From Candidatus Melainabacteria bacterium (GTDB lineage: Bacteria > Cyanobacteriota > Vampirovibrionia > Obscuribacterales > Obscuribacteraceae): a stretch of DNA of 64,000 nt. Below, one piece after another: positions 41,803 through 50,739 of the stretch. The translations under genes were made by a program, and so were the position numbers. Where the stretch lies: the NCBI GenBank assembly GCA_016699165.1, contig CP064963.1:4588001-4652000 (forward strand). The letters run 5' to 3'. The notes under the pieces were generated by a model that was given only the letters and a program-made list of their open reading frames with translations, was not told the DNA's origin and searched no databases. Position 1 is the first letter of the stretch; each line of letters opens with the position of its first letter.

Positions 41803-44667
41803 TTATTTAGCCAGTAGAGAGTCGTCAGGGCAGACCTTTTTCAATTCTTCTCTCGTTTGTACAAAGACAGCTTTGAGACGCATGTACTTAACGCGCACCT
41901 GGGTCCAGTCTTTGGCTTCTGAGTAGGAAATTATATCGGTGGTCAATCTGGTCATGAGCTTCATACCAAGGGCTGCACACGGTCCTTTGACCGCATTGGC
42001 AAAATGCACGACCGAATCGGCATCTTTTTCATCTATAGCCAATTGCATGCATTCGATATATGTCCCCATGTTGCTCAAGAAGAGTCGGCTGATTTCTTCC
42101 ACTTCTTCTTTACCGTAGAGTTTGAGCATCGCCTTGATGTCAAGCGGCGCGATGTCTGCCTGGATATCATCCAGATTGAACTCGCCGGATTGAACTTGAC
42201 CTTTCTCACGGGCGGATACAACCGAGCGTTTAATTGCTTCTTTCAACTCTTTGCGGCTTGCACCTTTGGTGATGTAGTCGTCCATACCCGCAGCAATACA
42301 ACGTTCGCGATCGCCTTCGCGGTCGTACGATGTAAGAGCAATTATTGGAATCCGTGTATGTGAGTACGATTCGTTGCTGCGTATGCGAGCGGCAGCTTCA
42401 AAGCCGTTCATGACAGGCATGTCGCAGTCCATCAAAATGAGCTCGTATTCTTTGGCAGCTAGAGCATCAAGAGCTTCTTGTCCATTTGAGGCGACATCGG
42501 CATCGTAACCAAGACGTCTCAAGTGCAGCAATAACAATTTTTGATTGACTGGAATATCGTCTACAACTAGAACTTTCTTGATGTTCAAGTCGCTGTCAGC
42601 TTCTTCACTATAATCAACCACTGTTTGCTCGGCTAGTTCATCATCGGCACTAAGTTCGGTGGCACCACTCATTGCTTTGATTCTATGCATCGAAGCACTT
42701 GTGCTGCGCTTTTTCTTGCCGCCAAGCAGGGTGTCTTTCAAAGAGGGCTTTTGTACCAGACTGCTTATGTTAGAGAAATCTTCTACTGGCGCTTCTTGCG
42801 GCGGTGTTTCCTGAGCTTGCATAGCTTGCTGCATGAGAGCAGGAGTTTCAGGCGGAGGAAGTGGTGCTGGAGGCGGTGGTGTTTGTTGTTGCGATTGCAA
42901 ATGTGTTTGAAGTTGGGGCGGGGGTTGCATAAATTGTTCGGACTGGAAAATTCCAGCTGGTTCGAACGATTCAGAAATGTGATTTACTTCTTCAGTGGGT
43001 TGAGATTTTTCTTCGAATGACAAAATTTGATCGATAGGCTCGAACTCGTCAAACTCGCTATCTGGAATTTGGTTCGCACCAGATTCGGTGTCAGATTGGG
43101 CTATAGCTTGATCGATTGTTTCCATGTTTGGGAAACCTTCGACTTCTTGTTCTTCAACGGCTTCAACGGCTTCAACTTCTTCTATTTCACTGAATTCACC
43201 AATTTCACCGACTTCCTCGACTTCCCCGAATTCAGCGACTTCAGCGACTTCGCTGTATTCTTCTACTTCTTCGGTGTGCTCAGCTTCTTCTAATTGATCG
43301 AATTGCTCAACTTGTTCGCCTTGTTCAACCTGTTCGACTTGCTCGATTTCTTCGATGTGCTCAATTTCTTCAGCTTCGGAAGTGGTTTCAGTTTGCTCAA
43401 CTTCTTCTATTTCTTCTATTTCTTGAACTTCTTGAACTTCTTCTGCTTCTTCGATTTCGGAGACTTCTTCGACATCTTCAATGCCGTGATGAATTTCTAT
43501 AATCTCGTCTTCTTCGTCAATTTCCTCGGCTTCATCGATATCATCATCATCATCTTCTTCGTCATCTGAAACTGATTGAGTTTCTTGCTGAATAACTTCC
43601 GATACTACCGCATCGAGATTTTTAGTCCAGGCTTGTGCTGTTTCTTCTTCGCCTTTGCCATATTCTTCCCATAGCGGACGATTGAAGTCTTCTGCATCTG
43701 CCTCATCTGGCCATGGTGCAATTTCTTCATCGTTTAAATCGTGGTCGTCAGCTTGAGCGTGTGGTTGAGACTCCTGGGCTTTGGCTTGTTCAGGCTCTTG
43801 AGCCATGTCAGCCGCACTGTTCATTAAAGCTTCAGGGGTCTCTTCAGACTTTTTTCGCTCTTCTACTGCCTCCCTCATTGCTTCAGGCTGGAAGCGCGCA
43901 CGTTGAGAAAGATCCGGCACTGGTGCCACCGCAATTGGTTCGGGGGCTCTTGCTTCGGGGCTATGGATGCCCTTTTCCAATAATATTTTTTGAATTCCAG
44001 TTTGTGCCAACTGATTTGCTAATTGTTCTAATTCGCGTTGAGAATTACCAACTTGCGAAATTTGTCCAGCGATGACACCACAAAGAGAATTGATCGAAGT
44101 CTCTAGATTCACTTCGTCTGTAAAATCAAATAGAAACACAACGCCCCCGCACACCGCTTGATTGGCGTCGGTAAACGGAGTGGCTGAAATATTGATCCAA
44201 CGCACATCATTGATTGCGTCTTTCTTCACTTTGAGACGGAAATTATTGACTTGAATACCATCAAGCACTCGTTTCCATGGTAATTCGCGCTCTTCAAAAT
44301 ACGAGTCGTCAGCTCGCAAAAAGCTAACTGGCTCTTCAGGGCGCTCCATGTCTGCGGCGCCGCACATGCGACTGACATAAGCAATACCTAAAATGCGCTG
44401 AGCAGTGAAATTGAACATCATAAATTTGCCTTCGGAATTGAGCATAATCGCTCCAATTGCCGAATCGGACAGGACATTGCTCAAAACCACTGGATATTGA
44501 GACAGTGATTTGTCGGAAGAGTTTGACATCAGTCCTTGAATGCCTTGGGTGGCGGCATCCAGACCGGGTCGCTTTTCTACCTTGTTTTTAATGACGTCAA
44601 TTGTCTCGTTTAATTCGGACAACCTGTCTTTTAGCGAGTCCAGGTGTGTGTTCCATTCATTTGCCAT
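41803..44667 (-). CDS. PAS - acidic repeat - receiver - degenerate Hpt signalling protein
   Basis: 954 residues. A PAS domain occupies about 60-180 ('NVLSDSAIGAIMLNSEGKF'), followed by a short coiled coil. Residues about 369-512 are a strongly acidic Glu/Val/Ile run, then a Gln/Pro-rich linker to about 650. A receiver domain (about 690-815) has 'VLVVDDIPVNQKLL' and phosphoacceptor Asp in 'MDCDMPVMNG'. The C-terminus (about 850-950) is Hpt-like but reads F-A-Asn891-A-V-K-G where the phosphoacceptor His should be. There is no kinase core. It follows the stand-alone response regulator by 106 bases and may integrate a PAS-sensed signal with the CheA pathway. Confidence 0.8.
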   Translation of the reverse strand: MANEWNTHLDSLKDRLSELNETIDVIKNKVEKRPGLDAATQGIQGLMSNSSDKSLSQYPVVLSNVLSDSAIGAIMLNSEGKFMMFNFTAQRILGIAYVSRMCGAADMERPEEPVSFLRADDSYFEERELPWKRVLDGIQVNNFRLKVKKDAINDVRWINISATPFTDANQAVCGGVVFLFDFTDEVNLETSINSLCGVIAGQISQVGNSQRELEQLANQLAQTGIQKILLEKGIHSPEARAPEPIAVAPVPDLSQRARFQPEAMREAVEERKKSEETPEALMNSAADMAQEPEQAKAQESQPHAQADDHDLNDEEIAPWPDEADAEDFNRPLWEEYGKGEEETAQAWTKNLDAVVSEVIQQETQSVSDDEEDDDDDIDEAEEIDEEDEIIEIHHGIEDVEEVSEIEEAEEVQEVQEIEEIEEVEQTETTSEAEEIEHIEEIEQVEQVEQGEQVEQFDQLEEAEHTEEVEEYSEVAEVAEFGEVEEVGEIGEFSEIEEVEAVEAVEEQEVEGFPNMETIDQAIAQSDTESGANQIPDSEFDEFEPIDQILSFEEKSQPTEEVNHISESFEPAGIFQSEQFMQPPPQLQTHLQSQQQTPPPPAPLPPPETPALMQQAMQAQETPPQEAPVEDFSNISSLVQKPSLKDTLLGGKKKRSTSASMHRIKAMSGATELSADDELAEQTVVDYSEEADSDLNIKKVLVVDDIPVNQKLLLLHLRRLGYDADVASNGQEALDALAAKEYELILMDCDMPVMNGFEAAARIRSNESYSHTRIPIIALTSYDREGDRERCIAAGMDDYITKGASRKELKEAIKRSVVSAREKGQVQSGEFNLDDIQADIAPLDIKAMLKLYGKEEVEEISRLFLSNMGTYIECMQLAIDEKDADSVVHFANAVKGPCAALGMKLMTRLTTDIISYSEAKDWTQVRVKYMRLKAVFVQTREELKKVCPDDSLLAK
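43130..43570. repeat. low-complexity tract encoding the Glu/Val-rich region
   Basis: Short imperfect units of the type CTTCTTCNA (plus strand) repeat through this stretch and encode Glu-Glu-Val/Ile on the minus strand. The opposite strand is also open and would give Phe-rich proteins; those frames are shadows of this tract. Confidence 0.8.
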
Positions 44668-44773
44668 GTGTGAGTCCGTCCTTTTCAGAGGGCAATGTGA
44701 GAAAAAAGCTCCAACGCTTAGTAAATTTGTACCCCGTTACCGAAGTTGCTTCACCGCCGACCTAAAAACATGA

Positions 44774-45298
44774 CTAGTCGGTACATAAAAACTCATATAA
44801 AGAGGTCATGATGGCAAGAGCTTGGTTGGCATCGAAGCTCACATCCAGGTCCTTGCCGTTGATTTTAGTGCCTAGCTCCATTTTTTTACTGGTGCCATTT
44901 GAGGCGTTTTTTGGGGCTTCTTCCACCAGATGTTTGAGCTTGTTTACAAGTTTTTGCTCGTTCCATTTTTTCAAAACGACGTTGTCTGCCCCACAGTTGA
45001 GGATCTCGGCAATTTCGTCGGGAGACGTTGCTGACGCGAAAAGCACTACTTGAATATGAGAATAGGTCGCATTGGCTTTGAGCGCACGGCAAAGCTCGTA
45101 GCCGTCCATTTCTGGCATATTAATATCGGTCAAAATGAGCGCTGGTAATTCATTTAAATGATTCAATTTTTCTAGAAGCTCAAGTGCTTTGGCGCCGGAG
45201 CGCGCAAGCTTGACTGATTGCCCGTTTTTTTCAAGCAGATGCTGAAAGAGCATGGCTTGGGTCAGCGTGTCTTCGACCAGAAGAATGTCTTTTGACAT
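44774..45298 (-). CDS. single-domain response regulator with short tail
   Basis: 174 residues. The receiver (about 1-125) has 'LLVEDTLTQAML', phosphoacceptor Asp58 in 'LTDINMPEMDG', 'FASATSPDE' and the conserved Lys in 'VVLKKWNEQ'. The remaining 50 residues are not a known output domain. It lies 2 bases after CheB, where Wsp-type clusters encode their terminal regulator; unlike WspR it carries no GGDEF domain. It is presumably the direct target of the hybrid CheA. Confidence 0.85.
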   Translation of the reverse strand: MSKDILLVEDTLTQAMLFQHLLEKNGQSVKLARSGAKALELLEKLNHLNELPALILTDINMPEMDGYELCRALKANATYSHIQVVLFASATSPDEIAEILNCGADNVVLKKWNEQKLVNKLKHLVEEAPKNASNGTSKKMELGTKINGKDLDVSFDANQALAIMTSLYEFLCTD

Positions 45299-45300
45299 AG

Positions 45301-46371
45301 TTATTGCACCATTTGAAATTGCGCCAGTTCTTTGAGCCTTAAGCCAATTTTGCAGGCGGGAAGTATGGCGTCTTTGTCCACCGCACCCATTTTTATTGCT
45401 TCGCCAGGCATGCCGTGAACCACTGAAGATTCTGCGTCTTGAGCGATAGTCATGCCTCCTTTATCTTTTATCAGTCGCATTTCGTTCGCCCCATCTTGTC
45501 CCATTCCGGTCAAAAGCACGGCTACAGCTTTTTTGCCAAATACTTCAGACGTCGATTGAAATAAGTAAGACACTGATGGAGCCAAGTTTGACGGATGATC
45601 AAACTGAATAATTTTGAGTGTCTGCCGAGTAGCAAAACCTGTCTGGCGTCCTTCTGGACAAAGATAAACGGTGCCCGCTTTGAGCTTCTCGCGCTCTTGA
45701 GCTATTTCGACAGCTTTACCTGTCGTCCTAGCTAACCATTGCACCAATCCGCTTAGAAAGCCCGGCGCTATATGTTGGGCAATAATAATTGGTAATGGAA
45801 AATTATCTGGCAGGTCTTTTAAGACTGTTTGAATGACGCTGGGTCCGCCTGTAGATGCGCCAATAACCACTATTTCGTATTGCGACTTGACCGGAATGAT
45901 TGCTTGGTTTTGGTGTTCTTTTATTTTTTTGTGAGTAAGTGGTATGCGACGCTTGACCAGTTTTACCTCAGACATAGTTTTCACTGTTGAAATAAAATGC
46001 TGCGCCAGTCTTTGATAGTCGGCATGTCCAAAACCAACGGGCTTTTCAATGGCAGCAAGTGCACCAGCTTCGATTAAATCAAAAGCCTTTGCCACATCTT
46101 TTTTTTCTGAAACTCCGCTTACAACTACTATTGGAATGGGGTCGCGACTCATTATTTCTTGTGTCAGTGCAAGTCCGTTCATTTTGGGGAGTTGAATATC
46201 CACTGTGATTAAGTCGGGCTTTAGAGCCTGAATGCATTCAAGTGCGTGTTCTGCCGATTCTGAAACGCCAACTACCTTTATGTCTGGGTCTGATTCCAAA
46301 ATATTGACTAGTAGTTGTTGAACTACTAATGAATCTTCTACGACATGTACTTTGATTTTGCTTTTGCTCAT
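45301..46371 (-). CDS. cheB: CheB-type protein-glutamate methylesterase
   Basis: 356 residues. The N-terminal receiver has 'VEDSLVVQQLL' and phosphoacceptor Asp58 in 'TVDIQLPKMNG'. The C-terminal methylesterase (about 165-350) carries the triad: Ser in 'IGASTGGPSV', His in 'IAQHIAPGF' and Asp in 'GMGQDGANEM'. It removes methyl groups from the chemoreceptor and opposes CheR, giving adaptation. The start lies one base after the CheA stop. The partner CheR is encoded at 49193-50719. Confidence 0.93.
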   Translation of the reverse strand: MSKSKIKVHVVEDSLVVQQLLVNILESDPDIKVVGVSESAEHALECIQALKPDLITVDIQLPKMNGLALTQEIMSRDPIPIVVVSGVSEKKDVAKAFDLIEAGALAAIEKPVGFGHADYQRLAQHFISTVKTMSEVKLVKRRIPLTHKKIKEHQNQAIIPVKSQYEIVVIGASTGGPSVIQTVLKDLPDNFPLPIIIAQHIAPGFLSGLVQWLARTTGKAVEIAQEREKLKAGTVYLCPEGRQTGFATRQTLKIIQFDHPSNLAPSVSYLFQSTSEVFGKKAVAVLLTGMGQDGANEMRLIKDKGGMTIAQDAESSVVHGMPGEAIKMGAVDKDAILPACKIGLRLKELAQFQMVQ

Positions 46372-46372
46372 A

Positions 46373-48649
46373 TCAAATTAACCGTTTAACCATGTCGATT
46401 AGGTTGGATTTTTCGAAATTAGATTTAACGAAATATGCACTTGCCCCCACTTCGACCCCTGTTTTTCTGTCTTCAAGAGATGCAAGCGAAGTTACAACAA
46501 TGATTGGAATGTCACTAAATGTAGATTCGGTTCGAATTTTTTTAGTTAATTCAAAGCCGCTCATTTTTGGCATTTCGACATCGGTAATAAGTAAGTCAAA
46601 CCTTTTTGTGTGCAATTTTTGCCAGGCGTCTTCTCCGTCGTTTGCCACTTCGACTTGATAGTCGTTTGATTCAAGAATGTTTTTAAGTAACACACGCGAC
46701 GTTATAGAATCGTCAGTCACAAGTATTTTCTTGGTGGCAGCTCCAGAACCCGCTTTGGCTTTGCGTGCGCGTCTTGCTTCAAGTGCGTCCTGGTTTGAGC
46801 CCAGTAAATGAGCCGAAGATAATACGTCATTTACATTTATTACTGCAGCCAGGTCACCAGTTTTTAAAAGTGTCGCACCAGTTATGTGTCTCACTCTACT
46901 AAGAGGCGTAGGAAGCGGACTAACCGCCACTTCTTGTTCGCCTGTAACTTCTTCGACTAGAATTGCTACAGGATAATCGCCCTTGCCACAAATTAAAGCT
47001 ACCGCTTCTTCGTGGTCGACTTTATTATCTAAATCTAAAATATCTGCAAGCCATACCATTGGTACAAGACGCTCACCAAATGTCAGTGTCCATCGACCTT
47101 GCACTATACGCGAATCACAATCGCGCACTCGAATAGCAGAGCGGATAGCAGAAGTTGGTACAACTAATGTCTGATTGTCCACCACTGCTGTAACACCAAA
47201 CATAGTGGCTCGTCTTACTGGAACTATTAATCTAAATGTGGTGCCTTCACCTAATTTTGAATCTACTTCGATTTGGCCACCTAGTTTTTCTATCGTTTCT
47301 TTAACGATAGCAAGACCAATTCCTCGCCCAGATATGTCGCTTACTTCATCTTTGGTCGAAAAAGAAGATCTAAATAAAAGTGAATATAATTGCTGTTCGT
47401 TTGATTCGGCCGCTTTTTCAGCAGTCATCATGCGCAGATTTACAGCACGCTCTTTTATTTTTTCTAAGTCTATACCGCCTCCATCATCTTTTATGCTGAT
47501 TTCAACTTTGCCGCTATCTATCATGGCTAGATTGATTCTAATATTTGATTGCGCGGGCTTACCGCACTTTTCGCGGTCGTTAGTAGATTCGATTCCGTGG
47601 TCGATACTGTTTCTAATTAAATGAATTAATGGCTCTTTGAATTCGTCTAAGATATGGCGATCTATCTCAGTCTCGCCACCATTGAGTGTGAATTTTACTT
47701 CTTTCTTTTGTTGTTTTGAGATATCTCTTATGATTCGCTCGAATAAATCTTGCAGCACCGAAAATGGTGTCATGGTAAGTTCGCGACTTTTTTCTAATAA
47801 TCCGTCTACAAGATTGTGGGTGATGCGTTTTTCTTGCTGAAACGATGTTTCTAAATTGAGCAGCTTTTCTTGCAATCTGCCAATGAAACTGTCATGCAAA
47901 TCAATGAATTCTTGAATGTAGTTTTTTTGTTTATGACCGGACTTTTGCGCTTCGTTTTCTACTTCAGGTCTAATGCGATGCCACTGCCTCGTCCATTTGC
48001 CAAGGATTGACTGCAAATCGTCGCAATCTGTCAAGCGCTGGTCAGCAACTAGCTTTGCATAGACCAATTCTTCAAGACGCTTGACGATTTCTTCCATGCG
48101 ATCTACTGAAACGCGCATGGTACCCGTGCTCAAACTGGCAAGGGAGTGCTTGCCTTTGACATCGTTTTCTGTCGGGCTTGCCTTTTCTTCCTCTTTTAAA
48201 ACGTAATCCGATATCGGATTACGTTCTTCAGAAGGGGAGGCTGAGGCGCGAGACAAAGCGCCCACAAGCAATTGCTCAAGTTCGTTTTCTCCGCTTGTTT
48301 TCCCGCTTGCCAAATCTAGGGAATGGACGCAAGAAAGCATGGCGCACGCCACTTTGTAAAGGTCATCTGTCAGATCTGTGCTCAATTCAGTACTGGCTGA
48401 TTTATGTTCTACAAGTATAGATTCGACTTCCTGGCAGACTCGTTCAATTAAGCCAAGATTGACGGCACGCGACGATCCTTTCAAACTATGAAAATTGCGC
48501 AGCAATTTTTCAATACATGCTTGTGACTGCGCAAGACCTGGATCTTTTTCAAGCGACAATAGTGAACCGGACACCTCTTCAAGATGTTCTGTCGCCTCTA
48601 TTTGAAAGGCTTCACGCAATTTCTTTAAAAATTCCAGATCTACACTCAT
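46373..48649 (-). CDS. cheA: hybrid chemotaxis kinase CheA with C-terminal receiver
   Basis: 758 residues. The Hpt domain (1-110) has His54 in 'RNFHSLKGSS'. A linker of about 40 residues, dimerisation region and kinase domain follow, with the N box 'LIHLIRNSIDHGIE', 'IKDDGGGIDLEKI' and 'GRGIGLAIV'. A CheW-like domain (about 470-610) and a receiver (about 640-758, Asp in 'ITDVEMPKMSG') complete it. No P2 domain is evident. CheA fused to a receiver is typical of Wsp, Pil-Chp and Frz systems. The linker is encoded over a perfect 26-bp palindrome. CheW precedes it by 4 bases and CheB follows at once. Confidence 0.93.
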   Translation of the reverse strand: MSVDLEFLKKLREAFQIEATEHLEEVSGSLLSLEKDPGLAQSQACIEKLLRNFHSLKGSSRAVNLGLIERVCQEVESILVEHKSASTELSTDLTDDLYKVACAMLSCVHSLDLASGKTSGENELEQLLVGALSRASASPSEERNPISDYVLKEEEKASPTENDVKGKHSLASLSTGTMRVSVDRMEEIVKRLEELVYAKLVADQRLTDCDDLQSILGKWTRQWHRIRPEVENEAQKSGHKQKNYIQEFIDLHDSFIGRLQEKLLNLETSFQQEKRITHNLVDGLLEKSRELTMTPFSVLQDLFERIIRDISKQQKKEVKFTLNGGETEIDRHILDEFKEPLIHLIRNSIDHGIESTNDREKCGKPAQSNIRINLAMIDSGKVEISIKDDGGGIDLEKIKERAVNLRMMTAEKAAESNEQQLYSLLFRSSFSTKDEVSDISGRGIGLAIVKETIEKLGGQIEVDSKLGEGTTFRLIVPVRRATMFGVTAVVDNQTLVVPTSAIRSAIRVRDCDSRIVQGRWTLTFGERLVPMVWLADILDLDNKVDHEEAVALICGKGDYPVAILVEEVTGEQEVAVSPLPTPLSRVRHITGATLLKTGDLAAVINVNDVLSSAHLLGSNQDALEARRARKAKAGSGAATKKILVTDDSITSRVLLKNILESNDYQVEVANDGEDAWQKLHTKRFDLLITDVEMPKMSGFELTKKIRTESTFSDIPIIVVTSLASLEDRKTGVEVGASAYFVKSNFEKSNLIDMVKRLI
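48200..48225. repeat. perfect 26-bp palindrome inside cheA
   Basis: The 13 bases AACGTAATCCGAT at 48200-48212 are followed directly by their exact complement in reverse. The site encodes Asn-Pro-Ile-Ser-Asp-Tyr-Val in the poorly constrained linker after the Hpt domain. Confidence 0.85.
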
Positions 48650-48653
48650 CGTT

Positions 48654-49196
48654 TTATTGATTCACTTCCAGTATTTCTCGTTTAAATAGAGATGGGGGAT
48701 TCAAGATTATGGTGCGCTCATTGTTGATACCAGATACGTGTTCTTTGGGAAAACTGTACAAAATTGTATGATTAGATTGAATCTCATCGTGAGCAATATA
48801 TTGCAGACCGACCACATCGTCTGTAAGCAAGGCAACCCGAAAATCTCCATTTTTAATAACGAGAGCACGATCTGAGCCTAGCACTGTCTTTTCTTGCATA
48901 TTAAAGAAATAACGCAAGTCAATTACGGTAACAAGAGACCCGCGCAGACTCAATACTCCAACAATATATTGAGGTGTGCAAGGAATAGTCAAAATGGATT
49001 TTACTACTATCACTTCGTCACTAAATGCGATATCACAGGCAAACTTTTCTTTTGCTAGTTCAAAAACAACATATTGTTTGCCCGGGGGAGTAAAAGGTTT
49101 TTCAGTGGGCCTTGCAAGCAGCATTGCTCGATGTTTGAGTATGTTGCGCTCGAGCGCCTTGCGTCCAGCGTCTTCGTGTGCGAGATATTCGCTCAT
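48654..49196 (-). CDS. cheW: CheW-like coupling protein 1
   Basis: 180 residues, CheW fold from about residue 40: 'QYVVFELAKEKFACDI', 'IPCTPQYIVGVLSLRGSLVTV' and 'IDLRYFFNM', plus 'RVALLTDDVVGLQYI'. The N-terminal 40 residues are an extra basic segment. It lies between CheR-TPR and CheA, the place of wspD in Wsp clusters. It links receptor arrays to the kinase. The start overlaps the CheR stop by four bases. Confidence 0.88.
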   Translation of the reverse strand: MSEYLAHEDAGRKALERNILKHRAMLLARPTEKPFTPPGKQYVVFELAKEKFACDIAFSDEVIVVKSILTIPCTPQYIVGVLSLRGSLVTVIDLRYFFNMQEKTVLGSDRALVIKNGDFRVALLTDDVVGLQYIAHDEIQSNHTILYSFPKEHVSGINNERTIILNPPSLFKREILEVNQ

Positions 49197-50719
49197 TTAG
49201 AACCTCCTTGGGGACTTAGAGAGCGCACGATATTCAAAAGTTGACCAACAGTTAGTCCGTCAGAGTCTGGCACTATCTCATCGCTTTCACGCACACCAAG
49301 CAATTCTGATGCGTTTTTGTAATATCTGCTTGAGTCAACACTTTTACCGTGTTGTTTGAAGATATTGGCTAAAGCCATATGAGCCATAATAAAACCGGGA
49401 TCGAGGAAAATGGCTTGTTGCAAGGCTTGGATAGCTTCTTTGTCTTGAGTGTTTTCTTGCTCGATAGTAGCTTTGAGATAATACCAGCGAGGATTTATTA
49501 CATCCAGAGAAATAAGCTGGTTGCACCAATCTTTGGCGGCATCCAGATTGCCTAGGTTGGCGTAGGATTTTGCAATTAACGCCATTTCTTCGGTCGTTTT
49601 TTTATTGGATGGTCTGGTGGCTTCAAAAAGCCTGTCAATTACTCGTTTGTATTCGCCACGGTTGAAGAGACTACCAGGACTCTCTTCAAAATTAGTGATA
49701 CCACCAATAGTATTGACGTTGGGTGTAGCAAGACTGCTCCAGCTTGTAGAAGATGCCGCTAGCGCAGAGTCGTCAGGCTGGACTAGTGAGTCGAAAGTTT
49801 TGGATTCTACAGTTGAGCCAAAGAAAGAATAATTTGATTTTGTAATATTCACCTGTGCGTGGTCGAATTCAATCGAAGATGATTTCTTCGCTTGTAAAAC
49901 TAAAGCACCATCATAATTTATAACAGAAAAGAAAGCAGGGGTGGGATGAGGAATTTCAGTCGGACCTAGAAATAACCATCCACCCGGCTTTAGGGCTCTG
50001 TAGAAACGATAGAGCACTTCGGCAGTTTGTTCTGGACTAAAATAGATCAATACATTGCGACAAAAAATGATATCCAGATTAGTGGTGCCGTTTAGTTCGC
50101 TTGGAAAATCGGCTTCTGGTTGGGCTAGATTAAGATAAAAGAATTTGACCTGGTCTTTTACTTTGTCAGAAATTTTGTAGCGATGCTCGGAGTTTAAACT
50201 GAAAAATCTATTTTGAATAAATGTGGGTACTTCTCTAAAGGACCAGCGTCTATAAGTCCCTTTGCGAGCAGTCTCTAGAGATTGAGGATTGATGTCGGAG
50301 GCGAGAACATCTACTGTCCAATCGTTTAATTTGGTGATTAACGAAATTGCAATTGAATATGGCTCTTCACCTGTGGAGCACCCGGCACTCCAGATCCGAA
50401 TTGATTTTTCTGGATTTTGACGCTCGACTTCCGGTAAAACACTGTTGACCAAAACCGAGAAACTGAGCGGGTCTCGAAAGAAGTAAGTTTCTCCAATTGT
50501 CAAATAAGTGGAAAGAATTCCAATTTCTTTTTGGGTAGGATTGCCGCGAATGAATTTTGAAATAAATTCAGCTGGTGTCTGGCAACCAGCATCGGTGGCT
50601 GCAAGGCACAAAGATTTTTCGAAGTCCTTGTAGCGCGATTCTGAAATTTTGAGGCCCAGTTGCAGCTCAACCCAATCAAGCATAGCTTTGACCAGGTTAG
50701 AGGAGATATTGACCGTCAT
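49193..50719 (-). CDS. cheR: CheR-type methyltransferase with C-terminal TPRs
   Basis: 508 residues. The methyltransferase (1-275) shows 'GETYFFRDPLSF', 'IRIWSAGCSTGEEPYSIAI', 'LASDINPQSLETARKGTYR' and 'DIIFCRNVLIYFSPEQ'. Residues about 365-480 are TPRs ('KSYANLGNLDAAKDWCNQL', 'EAIQALQQAIFLDPGFI', 'AHMALANIFKQHG'). CheR with TPRs is the WspC/FrzF form, which acts on receptors of alternative-function systems. The substrate is presumably the MCP encoded 20 bases upstream. Confidence 0.92.
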   Translation of the reverse strand: MTVNISSNLVKAMLDWVELQLGLKISESRYKDFEKSLCLAATDAGCQTPAEFISKFIRGNPTQKEIGILSTYLTIGETYFFRDPLSFSVLVNSVLPEVERQNPEKSIRIWSAGCSTGEEPYSIAISLITKLNDWTVDVLASDINPQSLETARKGTYRRWSFREVPTFIQNRFFSLNSEHRYKISDKVKDQVKFFYLNLAQPEADFPSELNGTTNLDIIFCRNVLIYFSPEQTAEVLYRFYRALKPGGWLFLGPTEIPHPTPAFFSVINYDGALVLQAKKSSSIEFDHAQVNITKSNYSFFGSTVESKTFDSLVQPDDSALAASSTSWSSLATPNVNTIGGITNFEESPGSLFNRGEYKRVIDRLFEATRPSNKKTTEEMALIAKSYANLGNLDAAKDWCNQLISLDVINPRWYYLKATIEQENTQDKEAIQALQQAIFLDPGFIMAHMALANIFKQHGKSVDSSRYYKNASELLGVRESDEIVPDSDGLTVGQLLNIVRSLSPQGGSK

Positions 50720-50739
50720 AATTTACTCAATTACTTGAT

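Noticed and set aside
43027..43569. Two long plus-strand frames encoding Phe/Leu-rich proteins
   Set aside because: They are the complement of the Glu-rich repeat tract; both strands stay open because of the CTTCTT-type composition. No start sites or plausible protein features.
44668..44773. Possible further copy of the 60-bp repeat
   Set aside because: A short stretch (GAAAAAAGCTCCAACGC) is vaguely similar, but the TAAGTA-N13-TACTTA arms are absent.
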